64,000 nt of DNA, from positions 2,356,001-2,420,000 of the forward strand of contig NC_070572.1 in the NCBI RefSeq assembly GCF_026914185.1, in the 5' to 3' direction. Source of the stretch: Puccinia triticina. Its lineage: Eukaryota; Basidiomycota; Pucciniomycetes; Pucciniales; Pucciniaceae. The stretch's first letter is position 1. Each line of letters begins with the position of its first letter. Positions 55,675 through 64,000 of the stretch are shown one piece after another. A program made the position numbers and the translations under genes. The notes below the pieces were generated by a model. It saw nothing but the letters and a program-made list of their open reading frames with translations, did not search any database and had not been told where the DNA came from.

Positions 55675-57375
55675 CACCAGGAAAAAACAATCATCAATTG
55701 TCTGCAAGTGACATAGCAAAGTACAAAGGGGCTTTTGTGATTTCTCATGTCACTTGTAGGCAAGTGACACTATGAAAAAATCTCGAGAAACCCCTGTCAG
55801 TTGACATGCGGCATACTCGAGTTCAGTCTCCATTTAAACAAGCCTCATAAAAAATGAATCCCTCCTGGAATTTTTCCAAAGTTGCTTGGCAGTTTGAGCT
55901 AAGCCTCTGCTTAGCCACACCAGCCACCACACTAACTTTGTGCACAGTTAGTGTAGAGCTGCTCAGCTGGCACAGCAGTAGCACCTAAATACATACAGGC
56001 ACCCTTTCAAGCGGGAGGCATCCCTCCCTGCCGCATACATTCACCCGCGTGGACCAGGAGGAATCCCTCCCGGTCAACAACATAACACAACCCGGAGGAA
56101 TCCCTCCTACCCCTGGTCAACAAGGCAAGACAACAGGCAACCGGGCGGAATCCCTCCCGTTCAACAGTTATATACACTGTCTCGACTGGGAGGACTCCCT
56201 CCCGGTCAACAACATCACACAACTGTTGACCGGGCGGAATCCCTCCCGGTCAACAGTTATATACACTGTCTCGACTGGGAGGACTCCCTCCCAGTCGACA
56301 TCATCACACAACTGTCGACCGGGCGGAATCCATCCCGGTTGACATCATCACACAACAGGCAACCAGGCGGAATCCCTCCCAGTCGACCAGTCCAGACAGT
56401 TGTACATAACTGTTGACCGGGAGGGAGTCTGCCCGGTTGACAGTTGTGTGATGTTTTTGACCAGGAGGGAGTCCTCCCAGTCGAGACAGTGTATATAACT
56501 GTTGACCGGGAGGGATTCCGCCCGGTCGCCTGTTGTGTGATGATGTCGACCAGGAGGGATTCTGCCTGGTCAACAGTTGTGTGATGTTGTCGACCGGGAG
56601 GGAGTCCTCCCAGTCTAGACAGTGTATATAGCTGTTGACCGGGAGGGATTCCGCCTGGTTGACAGTTGTGTGATGATGTCAACCGGGAGGGAGTCCTCCC
56701 AGTCCAGACAGTGTATATAACTGTTGACCGGGAGGGATTCTGCCCGGTCGACAGTTGTGTGATGATGTCAACCGGGAGGGATTCCGCCCGGTCAACAGTT
56801 GTGTGATGATGTCGACCAGGAGGGAGTCCTCCCAGTCGAGACAGTGTATATAACTGTTGACTGGGAGGGATTCCGCCCGGTTGACAGTTGTGTGATGTTG
56901 TCGACCGGGAGGGAGTCCTCCCAGTCCAGACAGTGTATATAACTGTTGACCGGGAGGGATTCCGCCCGGTTGCCTGTTGTCTTGCCTTGTTGACCAGGGG
57001 CAGGAGGGATTCCTCCGGGTTGTGTTATGTTGTTGACCGGGAGGGATTCCTCCTGGTCCACGCGGGTGAATGTATGCGGCAGGGAGGGATGCCTCCCGCT
57101 TGAAAGGGTGCCTGTATGTATTTAGGTGCTACTGCTGTGCCAGCTGAGCAGCTCCACACTAACTGTGCACAAAGTTAGTGTGGTGGCTGGTGTGGCTAAG
57201 CAGAGTCTGAACATGCTGCTTAGGCTGAGCTAACCCATAAAAATACATGGATTCAACCAGGAATAAAGCTGGAGAAACTCAGATATGTGGCATTGTATCA
57301 GCCTGGATCTGGCATGTCAACTGACACCAGTTTCTAGAGTTTTTTTCATAGTGTGATCATTGTTTTTTCCTGGTG
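55675..57375. mobile_element. CACTA-like palindromic element, TSD ATT
   Basis: CACCAGGAAAAAACAAT at the left is mirrored by GTTTTTTCCTGGTG at the right; ATT flanks both (55672-55674, 57376-57378). Homology of the arms runs inward through TGTCAGTTGACATGC, CTCTGCTTAGCCACACCAGC, CACCTAAATACATACAGGCA to a mirrored minisatellite. Nearly the whole 1.7 kb can fold back on itself. No transposase. Confidence 0.8.
56000..57110. repeat. Mirrored minisatellite (GACCGGGAGGGATTCCGCCCGGTC)
   Basis: About twenty units combine GTTGACCGGGAGGGATTCCG with CAGTTGTGTGATGATGTC or CAGACAGTGTATATAACTG. The left half is in one orientation, the right half in the other, turning near 56400. Identical 71-codon frames on opposite strands (56222-56007 and 56888-57103) are a by-product. 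Confidence 0.88.
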
Positions 57376-57629
57376 ATTCTTCTTCCCCCCTTTTTTTTTT
57401 GGAATAAAAACAATACAAGTGGGGATGGGAAACTTGATTCTCCAAAAGAACTGGAGAGAATAACCAATTATGGAGTCCTAAATTTGTAAGCAGCAAACTC
57501 CAAGATTAATGAACCTGCCTGAAATCAATAGATTCAAAATATTCTGATGAGTTGGACTGATTATCTGGTGGAGGTAAGGCCATTCAGCAAGAAAGGGGCA
57601 TGCAGGGACCAGGGAGCTTATACCTGCTT
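57376..57629. other. Unassigned spacer
   Basis: AT-rich, no gene or repeat recognised. Confidence 0.35.
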
Positions 57630-57664
57630 AGACCCTGCAGTGGCGCAGCCGCTTTGGCCTCTAG
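57630..57664 (+). mobile_element. Helitron 3' terminus
   Basis: ACCCTGCAGTGGCGCAGCCGC hairpin, then TTTGGCCTCTAG|T. Almost identical to the terminus at 54285. Confidence 0.7.
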
Positions 57665-58220
57665 TATCTTTAATTACTCAATGAAATATTTGGAATTTTT
57701 GGGCAATGGGAACCTTGTTTTTAAGGCCCCCACATCCTACATTTGTTCTAGTTTTTCATGATTTTTTTAACACGGATGAATGCTTCTGAATTATTACTTG
57801 GCTACTTTCACAGATTTCAGTTAACTGCTACCATATCTTGACCCTGTTGTATTGTGTTTTGCCGAATACTTGGAGAGATTTTCAGGATTTACTGTGAAGG
57901 GGGTTGTATTTGTTGCAACCCCCTTGGTCTCTGCAACCAATCCTATTTTGGTGGAGCCCACCAATACATTAGAACAAAAGAATAATTTATTGGTGGGTTC
58001 CGCAAAAATGATATTGGTCTGGGAGACCAATATCACTTCATTTTACAGTCTCTAAAACTAAAACCCCCTTGGCAGTGATTTTCCTGGCTTTTCCCCCAAT
58101 TTCAAATGATCTTCATCATTTTTTTTTCAAATCTTTCAGTTTTTGTTTACCCCTCAAAGTCCATGATGTGTTGGCCTTAGCAGCCGGTGTTGCAGTGCCC
58201 CTGGGCCCCATCACAGTAGC
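57665..58220. repeat. Inverse copy of part of repeat R region, plus a small palindrome
   Basis: 57690-57775 is the inverse of 45100-45200 (AAGGTTCCCATAGCCCAAAA region). 57890-58075 has inverted GGGGTT/AACCCC and CCACCAATA/TATTGGTGG pairs. No gene. Confidence 0.5.
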
Positions 58221-58470
58221 ATCCATCCTAGAGATGTCACTTCGCACCCGGGTACCCGCCTCAAATTTCCAGGATTTTGGACACCTGCACCCGCACCTGG
58301 CACCCGCGGGCGGGTACCCGGGTGCGAAAGGCGGGTACCTGCCAAAAACTTTGGGTATTTTGGTTGTTTTTGAAAAAAAAAAAAAAAACCCCAGTTGGTA
58401 CCGGGACTGGGAGGTAGCATTTCAAATAAAACTAAATAAAAATAAAGCTAAATCTACTACAAGACTGCCT

Positions 58471-59442
58471 TTATTTCTTTCCATCTTGGCCTTTGTTTTT
58501 CTTTTTCAACTCATTCCTCTGATTCATCTTAAATTTATGTAACATTCCACTCTCAATCTTACCATTTTTTGCATAATAGGCCACTGCCATCCCGCGAGTG
58601 ATTGATGATGCACTGAGCTGGTGCCGTCTCACCAAGACATAATCACGTCCAAAATTGAATGCTCGCTCCACGTCTATCGTTGTTGCTGATTGATGAAGAT
58701 TGTCAGAAGCCAAAAAATCACGCGCATCAATGTCACCAGTACCCAATACTCCCAAGGCGGCTAGTTTTTGGGTCTTTTCTGATTCCATTTGTTTCTTGAG
58801 GCAGCTCAATACATGTTTGGAGAGGTTAGAAGTCGAGGAATCATATATTGGTCAATTGATTTTGATGCCGCACCTGGAAAACAAATTGGTGACAATATTG
58901 GTAAGTACTAAGCATAGAAGGTCATTTGCCAATGTGGAAGCTTACGTTTTACACGGGTAGGCTATCATCTTGCAACCATTCTTGTCCAGTAGCTCGGATA
59001 ATAGCGGGGTTTCAAACAATCCATAGGTAGAACTTAATTGGTTCTAATGAACCTTGCAAGCTTTTTCTACATATGCAAAGATGGAACATAAATCAGTCTT
59101 TGATTGGAATAGCCTACAAAATAGCGCAAATAATATCAAAGGAAACTTACCGAGCTCTTTGTGATCAAAAAGCTTTGATGTCTTTGAGTTCTGAGTATTG
59201 TCAAGGTCGGTCCCTAAGGTTCGGTCATCAGAATTGTCCAGTTGAACAATCTCCGAGCCCAAGTGACTTGATTGTGCTAAATGGGAGCACTGTTTAGATC
59301 GTTGGTTAGAATTCTGGGTACTGATTTTGGAGGAAGAAGGTGATGAAGGCGGTTGGCGCTTCTTGCTGCTACCGGCCATGGTGGTGGTGATTGTGATAGA
59401 GGGTGAAGCTGGGTGGTCAGGAGTTAGGGAGGACATGTACAT
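58471..59442 (-). pseudogene. Truncated hAT transposase (BED finger plus dimerisation domain), E1
   Basis: Same gene as in copy 2: N-terminal Ser-rich segment (MAGSSKKRQPPSSPSSSKIS), BED-type finger pieces (CKT, CGIKIN, PIYDSSTSNLSKHVLSC) and C-terminal dimerisation motif ATTIDVERAFNFGRDYVLVR. The catalytic core is absent. Copy 1 differs from copy 2 by a His/Asn change (ASDNLHQSAT). Both carry TGA where the BED tryptophan should be. Confidence 0.75.
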
Positions 59443-59566
59443 ATACCCTCTGCCCCCGCTGGAGGCCCCTGAAGGGCGGGTACCTGCCTCAAATTTCCAG
59501 GATTTCAGACACCCGCACCTGCACCTGGCACCCGTGGGCGGGTACCTGTCAATGATGGCGGGTACC

Positions 59567-59865
59567 TGTGAGCCCCCCTCTTGGGGTGTCACAAAGATGT
59601 CACAGAGTCCCAAGTGGGACCCATATAGTTCCACGTCCTCCCGCTCCCACCTAGCTCGGTAGAGATACTGATCTCTCCCCTGCTAGGTATGTTTCTCTTC
59701 TTCTCTCATTTCTGTTTCCTTTCCTGATCTTGCAGAGAGATACTGATCTCTCCCCTGCTAGTCTTCCGCCCCTTTGCAATACAACATTGGGTACTAGAAC
59801 TTCAAGACTTGGTCTCAGCGCCCTTTCCCTTATAAGTGAAGAGCCCCCCTTATAGGACTCTTACA
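59567..59865. mobile_element. Solo LTR, TSD GTACC
   Basis: Starts TGTGAGCCCC and ends GACTCTTACA; GTACC flanks both sides (59562-59566, 59866-59870). Copy 2 of the hAT element lacks it, showing the empty site. It contains a tandem 'AGAGATACTGATCTCTCCCC' pair. No matching internal region in the window. Confidence 0.85.
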
Positions 59866-59913
59866 GTACCCGCCCACAGGTGCCAGGTACCAAGTGACAT
59901 CTATATTCCTTTT

Positions 59914-60189
59914 CCAGCTTTCCATTTGGCTCCATTGCAGGAATTTCCGTGTAACAATTTACTCTCAACGTCTGAAGGACCGCACCTACATATTTATCTG
60001 CTACTCAATAACTGGATAAGCTAGACTACTCATACCCTCAACCACCATGACGGCGCTGACAAATTAGTAGGTGTTTTTCTTGCCAATGTGTATCTCCTCT
60101 GTATGATTGAGAGACAAAGCTGATCTGGGGGTGAAACAACAGTGAACAACAAGGCTTGAGAAAATCAAGAATAACCAATCCTTACTCTC
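59914..60189 (+). pseudogene. Duplicated CMR1 promoter and 5' exons
   Basis: Homologous to 26236-25950 (minus strand). It includes GACCGCACCTACA, ACTGGATAAGCTAGACTACT, CCACCATGACGGCGCTGACA at the start codon (60047), donor GTAGGTGTTTTTCTTGCCAA, acceptor CAACAG (60142) and the exon 2 start matching ERQRLENIKKNQS with changes. Homology stops at about 60189, 47 bp into exon 2. The intron is kept, so this is a DNA-level duplication, not a retrocopy. It cannot make a full protein. Confidence 0.88.
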
Positions 60190-60865
60190 ACCTTTTTATG
60201 CACTCCTTGAATTAATATGACCTCATCTTTGATTTCTCACCTCACTTTCTGCCTGTATTTATTATCTTCTGAAATCACTTGGACTCAGACCACCATCTAA
60301 AATACCTTGTACAGGGGTCCCCAGGCGGCATTTATTTACACACCACCCTCTTATTACCATTACATACATCATAACAACTCTTATATTTTCAAATAGGTAG
60401 TGAAAATCTCACATTCCAGTCAATAAACAAATTCATCTGGAACAGACCAATCCTATCACTTGATCAAAACTTGCCAAGCTTACCTTGATGGGTCTTGTTA
60501 GCTGGTAGCTATAAGGGCAGAGTTTTGCACTTCCATCATCCCCTTCACCATTCACCAAAATTGCTTCACAACCAATCTTGAGTCTTATAGCAGCAGAACT
60601 GGAAAGAGCGTTGGAGTACAACAAATCCTGTCAGATGGTGTGTTTTGTGGAGGCAAGTGTATTCTTCATGTTTCTTGCCACATTGGTAGTTTATAAGCCT
60701 TTGCTCTTTCCAAATCTCAAGGATTCCATGATAATATTTTTGGTGGAAGTGGATAAAGTGCTGTTTACAGAGCAAGATATAATAGTTTTGGTGGGAAATG
60801 GGGTGGCAAAAGGCCAAGTCTTGTTGATCTTCAATTATCAGAAGTTTTGGAAAGCTTGGGAACCC
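60190..60865 (-). other. Unassigned, with an exon-like piece
   Basis: The minus strand near 60600-60495 reads AAIRLKIGCEAILVNGEGDD then GSAKLCPYSYQLTRPIK and ends at a GTAAGC donor, so it may be an exon of a lost gene. Family not recognised. Confidence 0.3.
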
Positions 60866-60873
60866 ATTCAGCC

Positions 60874-61927
60874 TAGAAATGGCCCTGTGGGACCCAGGTA
60901 CCGGCTGACACCCAGGTAACAGGTCAAATTTTAGCCAAATGCAGGCACCAGGTACCACACCACCCAGCAACAGGCGGGTACCAGTGGTACTTGCCACCAC
61001 AAACCAAAAAGGAAATCTTCTTGCTTTAATTTCTAGATGACCAGGTCCGTTCTGGTCAGCAAGAGTAGTAAAGACACCCCTTGATGACCAGAGGAAACTG
61101 TTCGCCACTCCTCTCATTGAACAGTTTGCTTCTGTCATTGAGGGAGTATTTCTCCTCTTGGTTACCGGAGCAGACCCGGTCATCAAGAGGATTACTTAAT
61201 CTCCTTGATGTCCGGTTCGACTCCAATCACCAAGAGGTAAGCACACCCCTTGATGACCAGAAATGTCCTGGTCATTGAGAGGAGTAAACACTCCCTCAAT
61301 GACCGGAGTCAAGAGGATTAAGTAATTCCCTTGTTGACCGGAATGATCCTGGTCATCAAGAGGAGTAAACACTTCCTCAATGACCGGAGTCAAGAGAATT
61401 ACTTAATCCCCTTGATGACCTGGTCTGCTCCAGTCACCAAGAGGCCAAGAGGTGTGTTTACTCCTCTTGATGACCAGGACTGTTCCGGTCATCAATAGGT
61501 GTGCTTACTCCTTTTGATCGGGACCATTTCAGTGAGGTGTGTCAACTCCTCTCAATGACCGGGACCATTCCAGTCATCAAGAGGAGTGCTTCATTTTCTT
61601 GTGTGTCAACTCCTGTCAATGACCAGGACCGTTCCGGTCATCAAGAGGCGTGTCTACTCCTCTCAATTACCGGCTCTGTTCTGGTAATCAAGAGGTGTGT
61701 CTACTCCTCTCAATGACCTGAATGGACGCAGTCATCAAGAGGAGTGATTATTTTGTGAGACTAGAGCCAGCCCCCCTATAGGGGGGTTTCTGAACGGTAT
61801 CTGGGTACCGGGTCAAATTTTGCCCAAAAGCAGGCACCAGGTACCTCAACCGGCACCAGCTGGCGGGTACCATCACCAGCCAAGCTGTACACGCCAGCTG
61901 GTGCCAGTTAACGCAAGGCATTTTCTA
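60874..61927. mobile_element. hAT-like MITE, TSD ATTCAGCC
   Basis: ATTCAGCC at 60866-60873 and 61928-61935. It starts TAGAAATGGCCCTGTGGGAC and ends AAGGCATTTTCTA. GGTACC-rich subterminal blocks lie on both sides of a hairpin minisatellite. Its left end is homologous to the right end of the 9585-11480 element. Confidence 0.8.
61030..61745. repeat. Hairpin minisatellite (CTCTCAATGACCGG type)
   Basis: About twenty units such as CTCCTCTTGATGACCAGG alternating with CCGGTCATCAAGAGG. Confidence 0.88.
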
Positions 61928-61935
61928 ATTCAGCC

Positions 61936-62158
61936 ATACCTAGTCTCCAAGGATCACATTGAGTTCAAGGAAGAGCTGAAGAGTAACTAATACCAGTCAT
62001 TTTTGGTTGATTTTCTAGATTGTATCTGTTATCCATTGAGAAAAGATAACACTTGGCAAGTGTCCCAATCCATCTGATAACCAAAACCACCATCACTTTA
62101 GCCTTTTGTTTTTTATATCAAATAAACGGGCCTCACATTAATGTGGTGGGGGATGGAT
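61936..62158. other. Spacer inside the inverted segment
   Basis: AT-rich, nothing recognised; it ends in GGATGGAT, the inverse of the E1 left flank. Confidence 0.4.
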
Positions 62159-63513
62159 TAGAGATGTCACTTGGTACCCGGCACCCGTGGGCGGGTACCC
62201 GCCATCAGTGACAGGTACCCGCCCATGGGTGCCAGGTGCAGGTGCGGGTGTCTGAAATCCTGGAAATTTGAGGCAGGTACCCGCCCTTCAGGGGCCTCCA
62301 GCGGGGGCAGAGGGTATATGTACATGTCCTCCCTAACTCCTGACCACCCAGCTTCACCCTCTATCACAATCACCACCACCATGGCCGGTAGCAGCAAGAA
62401 GCGCCAACCGCCTTCATCACCTTCTTCCTCCAAAATCAGTACCCAGAATTCTAACCAACGATCTAAACAGTGCTCCCATTTAGCACAATCAAGTCACTTG
62501 GGCTCGGAGATTGTTCAACTGGACAATTCTGATGACCGAACCTTAGGGACCGACCTTGACAATACTCAGAACTCAAAGACATCAAAGCTTTTTGATCACA
62601 AAGAGCTCGGTAAGTTTCCTTTGATATTATTTGCGCTATTTTGTAGGCTATTCCAATCAAAGACTGATTTATGTTCCATCTTTGCATATGTAGAAAAAGC
62701 TTGCAAGGTTCATTAGAACCAATTAAGTTCTGCCTATGGATTGTTTGAAACCCCGCTATTATCCGAGCTACTGGACAAGAATGGTTGCAAGATGATAGCC
62801 TACCCGTGTAAAACGTAAGCTTCCACATTGGCAAATGACCTTCTATGCTTAGTACTTACCAATATTGTCACCAATTTGTTTTCCAGGTGCGGCATCAAAA
62901 TCAATTGACCAATATATGATTCCTCGACTTCTAACCTCTCCAAACATGTATTGAGCTGCCTCAAGAAACAAATGGAATCAGAAAAGACCCAAAAACTAGC
63001 CGCCTTGGGAGTATTGGGTACTGGTGACATTGATGCGCGTGATTTTTTGGCTTCTGACAATCTTAATCAATCAGCAACAACGATAGACGTGGAGCGAGCA
63101 TTCAATTTTGGACGTGATTATGTCTTGGTGAGACGGCACCAGCTCAGTGCATCATCAATCACTCGCGGGATGGCAGTGGCCTATTATGCAAAAAATGGTA
63201 AGATTGAGAGTGGAATGTTACATAAATTTAAGATGAATCAGAGGAATGAGTTGAAAAAGAAAAACAAAGGCCAAGATGGAAAGAAATAAAGGCAGTCTTG
63301 TAGTAGATTTAGCTTTATTTTTATTTAGTTTTATTTTAAATGCTACCTCCCAGTCCTGGTACCAACTGGGTATTTTTTTCTTCAAAAACAACCAAAATAC
63401 CCAAAATTTTTGGCAGGTACCCGCCTTTCGCACCCGGGTACCTGCCCGCGGGTGCAGGTGTCCAAAATCCTGGAAATTTGAGGCGGGTACCCGGGTGCAA
63501 AGTGACATCTCTA
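62159..63513 (+). mobile_element. hAT deletion derivative, copy 2 (E2)
   Basis: TIRs TAGAGATGTCACTT and AAAGTGACATCTCTA. Left flank GGATGGAT (62151-62158), right flank AAAAGGAA (63514-63521), the reverse complements of E1's left and right flanks. 1355 bp. Subterminal blocks are GGGTACCCG-rich as in the other hAT elements. Confidence 0.93.
62318..63289 (+). pseudogene. Truncated hAT transposase (BED finger plus dimerisation domain), E2
   Basis: Exon-like 62318-62609 (MYMSSLTPDHPASPSITI, Ser-rich) ends at GTAAGT. 62770-62817 reads GCKMIAYPCKT and ends at GTAAGC; after TTCCAG (62886) comes CGIKIN-stop-PIYDSSTSNLSKHVLSC, a BED-type zinc finger (C-x2-C ... H-x4-C) whose tryptophan codon is TGA. 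It continues into QKLAALGVLGTGDIDARDFL and the hAT dimerisation motif ATTIDVERAFNFGRDYVLVR with RHQLSASSITRGMAVAYYAK, ending at 63289. The RNase H-like DDE core (normally several hundred residues) is missing. The shared stop in both copies means the family spread in this form, mobilised in trans. Confidence 0.75.
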
Positions 63514-63690
63514 AAAAGGAAACTCGCGGTGTGTCTGGCCTGATCACACCACCACCACCACCTTGAGCACGTCTCATCCAACGGACACACTCCAAACTCA
63601 GAACCCCCCCCCCCCCTGACGCAAGTGCCAGTACCAACCGCCAGAGAAGGGGTAGCCACAACCAAGGCCCTCAAAGTCTCCCAACCAAAC
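63514..63690 (-). other. Duplicate of the CMR1 far-upstream region
   Basis: AAAAGGAAACTCGCGGTGTG, TCTGGCCTGATCACACC and TTGAGCACGTCTCATCC match 26228-26270 and 27994-28013, that is the sequence on both sides of the MULE MITEs at CMR1, here without the MITEs. Confidence 0.8.
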
Positions 63691-64000
63691 TAGAGATGGC
63701 AATTGGTACCCGGGTACCCGCCGCGTGTCAGGGTACTGCCTGCTTTTTTAGCCCAAAACAGATACCCGCACCCATACTTGGCACCCGCAGCGGCGGTACC
63801 TGGGTCTTTCTGGCGGGTACTGGCAGTACCTGCCAAGTTTTCCTCTCAGATATGTGCCTGCTTGCTGAGATGGATCCCTTCAGGGCCTCGGCGAGCTGGT
63901 ATCAGTATACCTGCCGCCAAGAGAGGATTTCTCTTGGTGAGCAAGTATACATATACCAGCTTGCCGAGAGAGATTCCTCTTGGCGAGCACTGGTATACAC
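63691..64000. mobile_element. hAT-like element, left end only
   Basis: TAGAGATGGCAATTGGTACC start with GGGTACC-rich subterminal block, then a CTCTTGGCGAGCA / TGCTTGCTGAGA repeat running off the window. Left flank AACCAAAC would be its TSD. Confidence 0.6.

Larger units (their letters stand above)
58229..59905 (-). mobile_element. hAT deletion derivative, copy 1 (E1)
   Basis: TIRs TAGAGATGTCACTT (left) and AAGTGACATCTATA (right, one change). Left flank ATCCATCC (58221-58228); right flank TTCCTTTT (59906-59913): the flanks differ from each other but match, as reverse complements, those of copy 2. A 299-bp solo LTR interrupts the right subterminal region. Nearly identical to 62159-63513 in inverse orientation. 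Confidence 0.93.

Noticed and set aside
56007..57103. Pair of identical 71-codon frames on opposite strands
   Set aside because: Mirror images produced by the palindromic array, not two genes.
1..64000. tRNA or rRNA genes
   Set aside because: Reading by eye gave no convincing cloverleaf with internal promoter boxes and no rRNA-like stretch; a tRNAscan-SE run would be decisive.

Overview
The window looks like a repeat-saturated basidiomycete nuclear genome, most likely a rust fungus (Pucciniales; inferred from gene content and repeat style, not proven). Introns in the readable genes are short (67-124 bp) with GT-AG borders. Only two genes can be followed from start to stop: a ten-exon cytochrome b5/acyl-CoA dehydrogenase fusion (2935-5342, minus) and a five-exon WD40 protein of the CMR1/WDR76 family (24062-26094, minus). 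A broken condensin subunit 1 gene fills the left edge (1-822, plus). Almost everything else is transposon sequence, nested several layers deep.

Left third (1-16.6 kb): condensin relic, a MULE-like MITE (1169-1776, 9-bp target duplication), the acyl-CoA dehydrogenase gene, a hAT-type MITE (7296-7689), then a nest: a hAT element (8169-13938) holding a second hAT element (9585-11480) and a 2.1-kb LTR element (11647-13740). A further hAT element (14778-16509) contains a MULE-like MITE (14885-15526) and a hairpin minisatellite.

Middle (16.6-45 kb): a CACTA-like foldback element (16605-22742) carries a minisatellite interrupted by a full Ty1/copia element (17155-22026, CTCAG target duplication). 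CMR1 follows, with two tandem MULE-like MITEs 170 bp upstream of its start. Then come small palindromic MITEs, coding-like relics, a large foldback (34685-36996) and a second Ty1/copia element (37102-45042) whose reverse transcriptase is split by a Helitron (38100-40509) carrying a piece of a cystathionine gamma-synthase gene.

Right third (45-64 kb): a dispersed promoter-like repeat in three copies, several Helitron 3' ends sharing one hairpin, a PIF/Harbinger-like element (48102-50804), a triplicated exon (52720-53580), a CACTA-like palindrome (55675-57375), and two near-identical hAT deletion derivatives in inverted orientation (58229-59905 and 62159-63513). Their 8-bp target duplications are exchanged between the copies, the signature of an inversion of the 2.25 kb between them. 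The flanks of this inversion are a broken duplicate of the CMR1 promoter and first exons, which preserves the empty site for the MULE MITEs next to the real CMR1.

A theme across the window is arrays of self-complementary motifs (core CTCTCAATGACCGG and variants) inside otherwise unrelated elements. No rRNA, CRISPR array or clear tRNA gene was seen.
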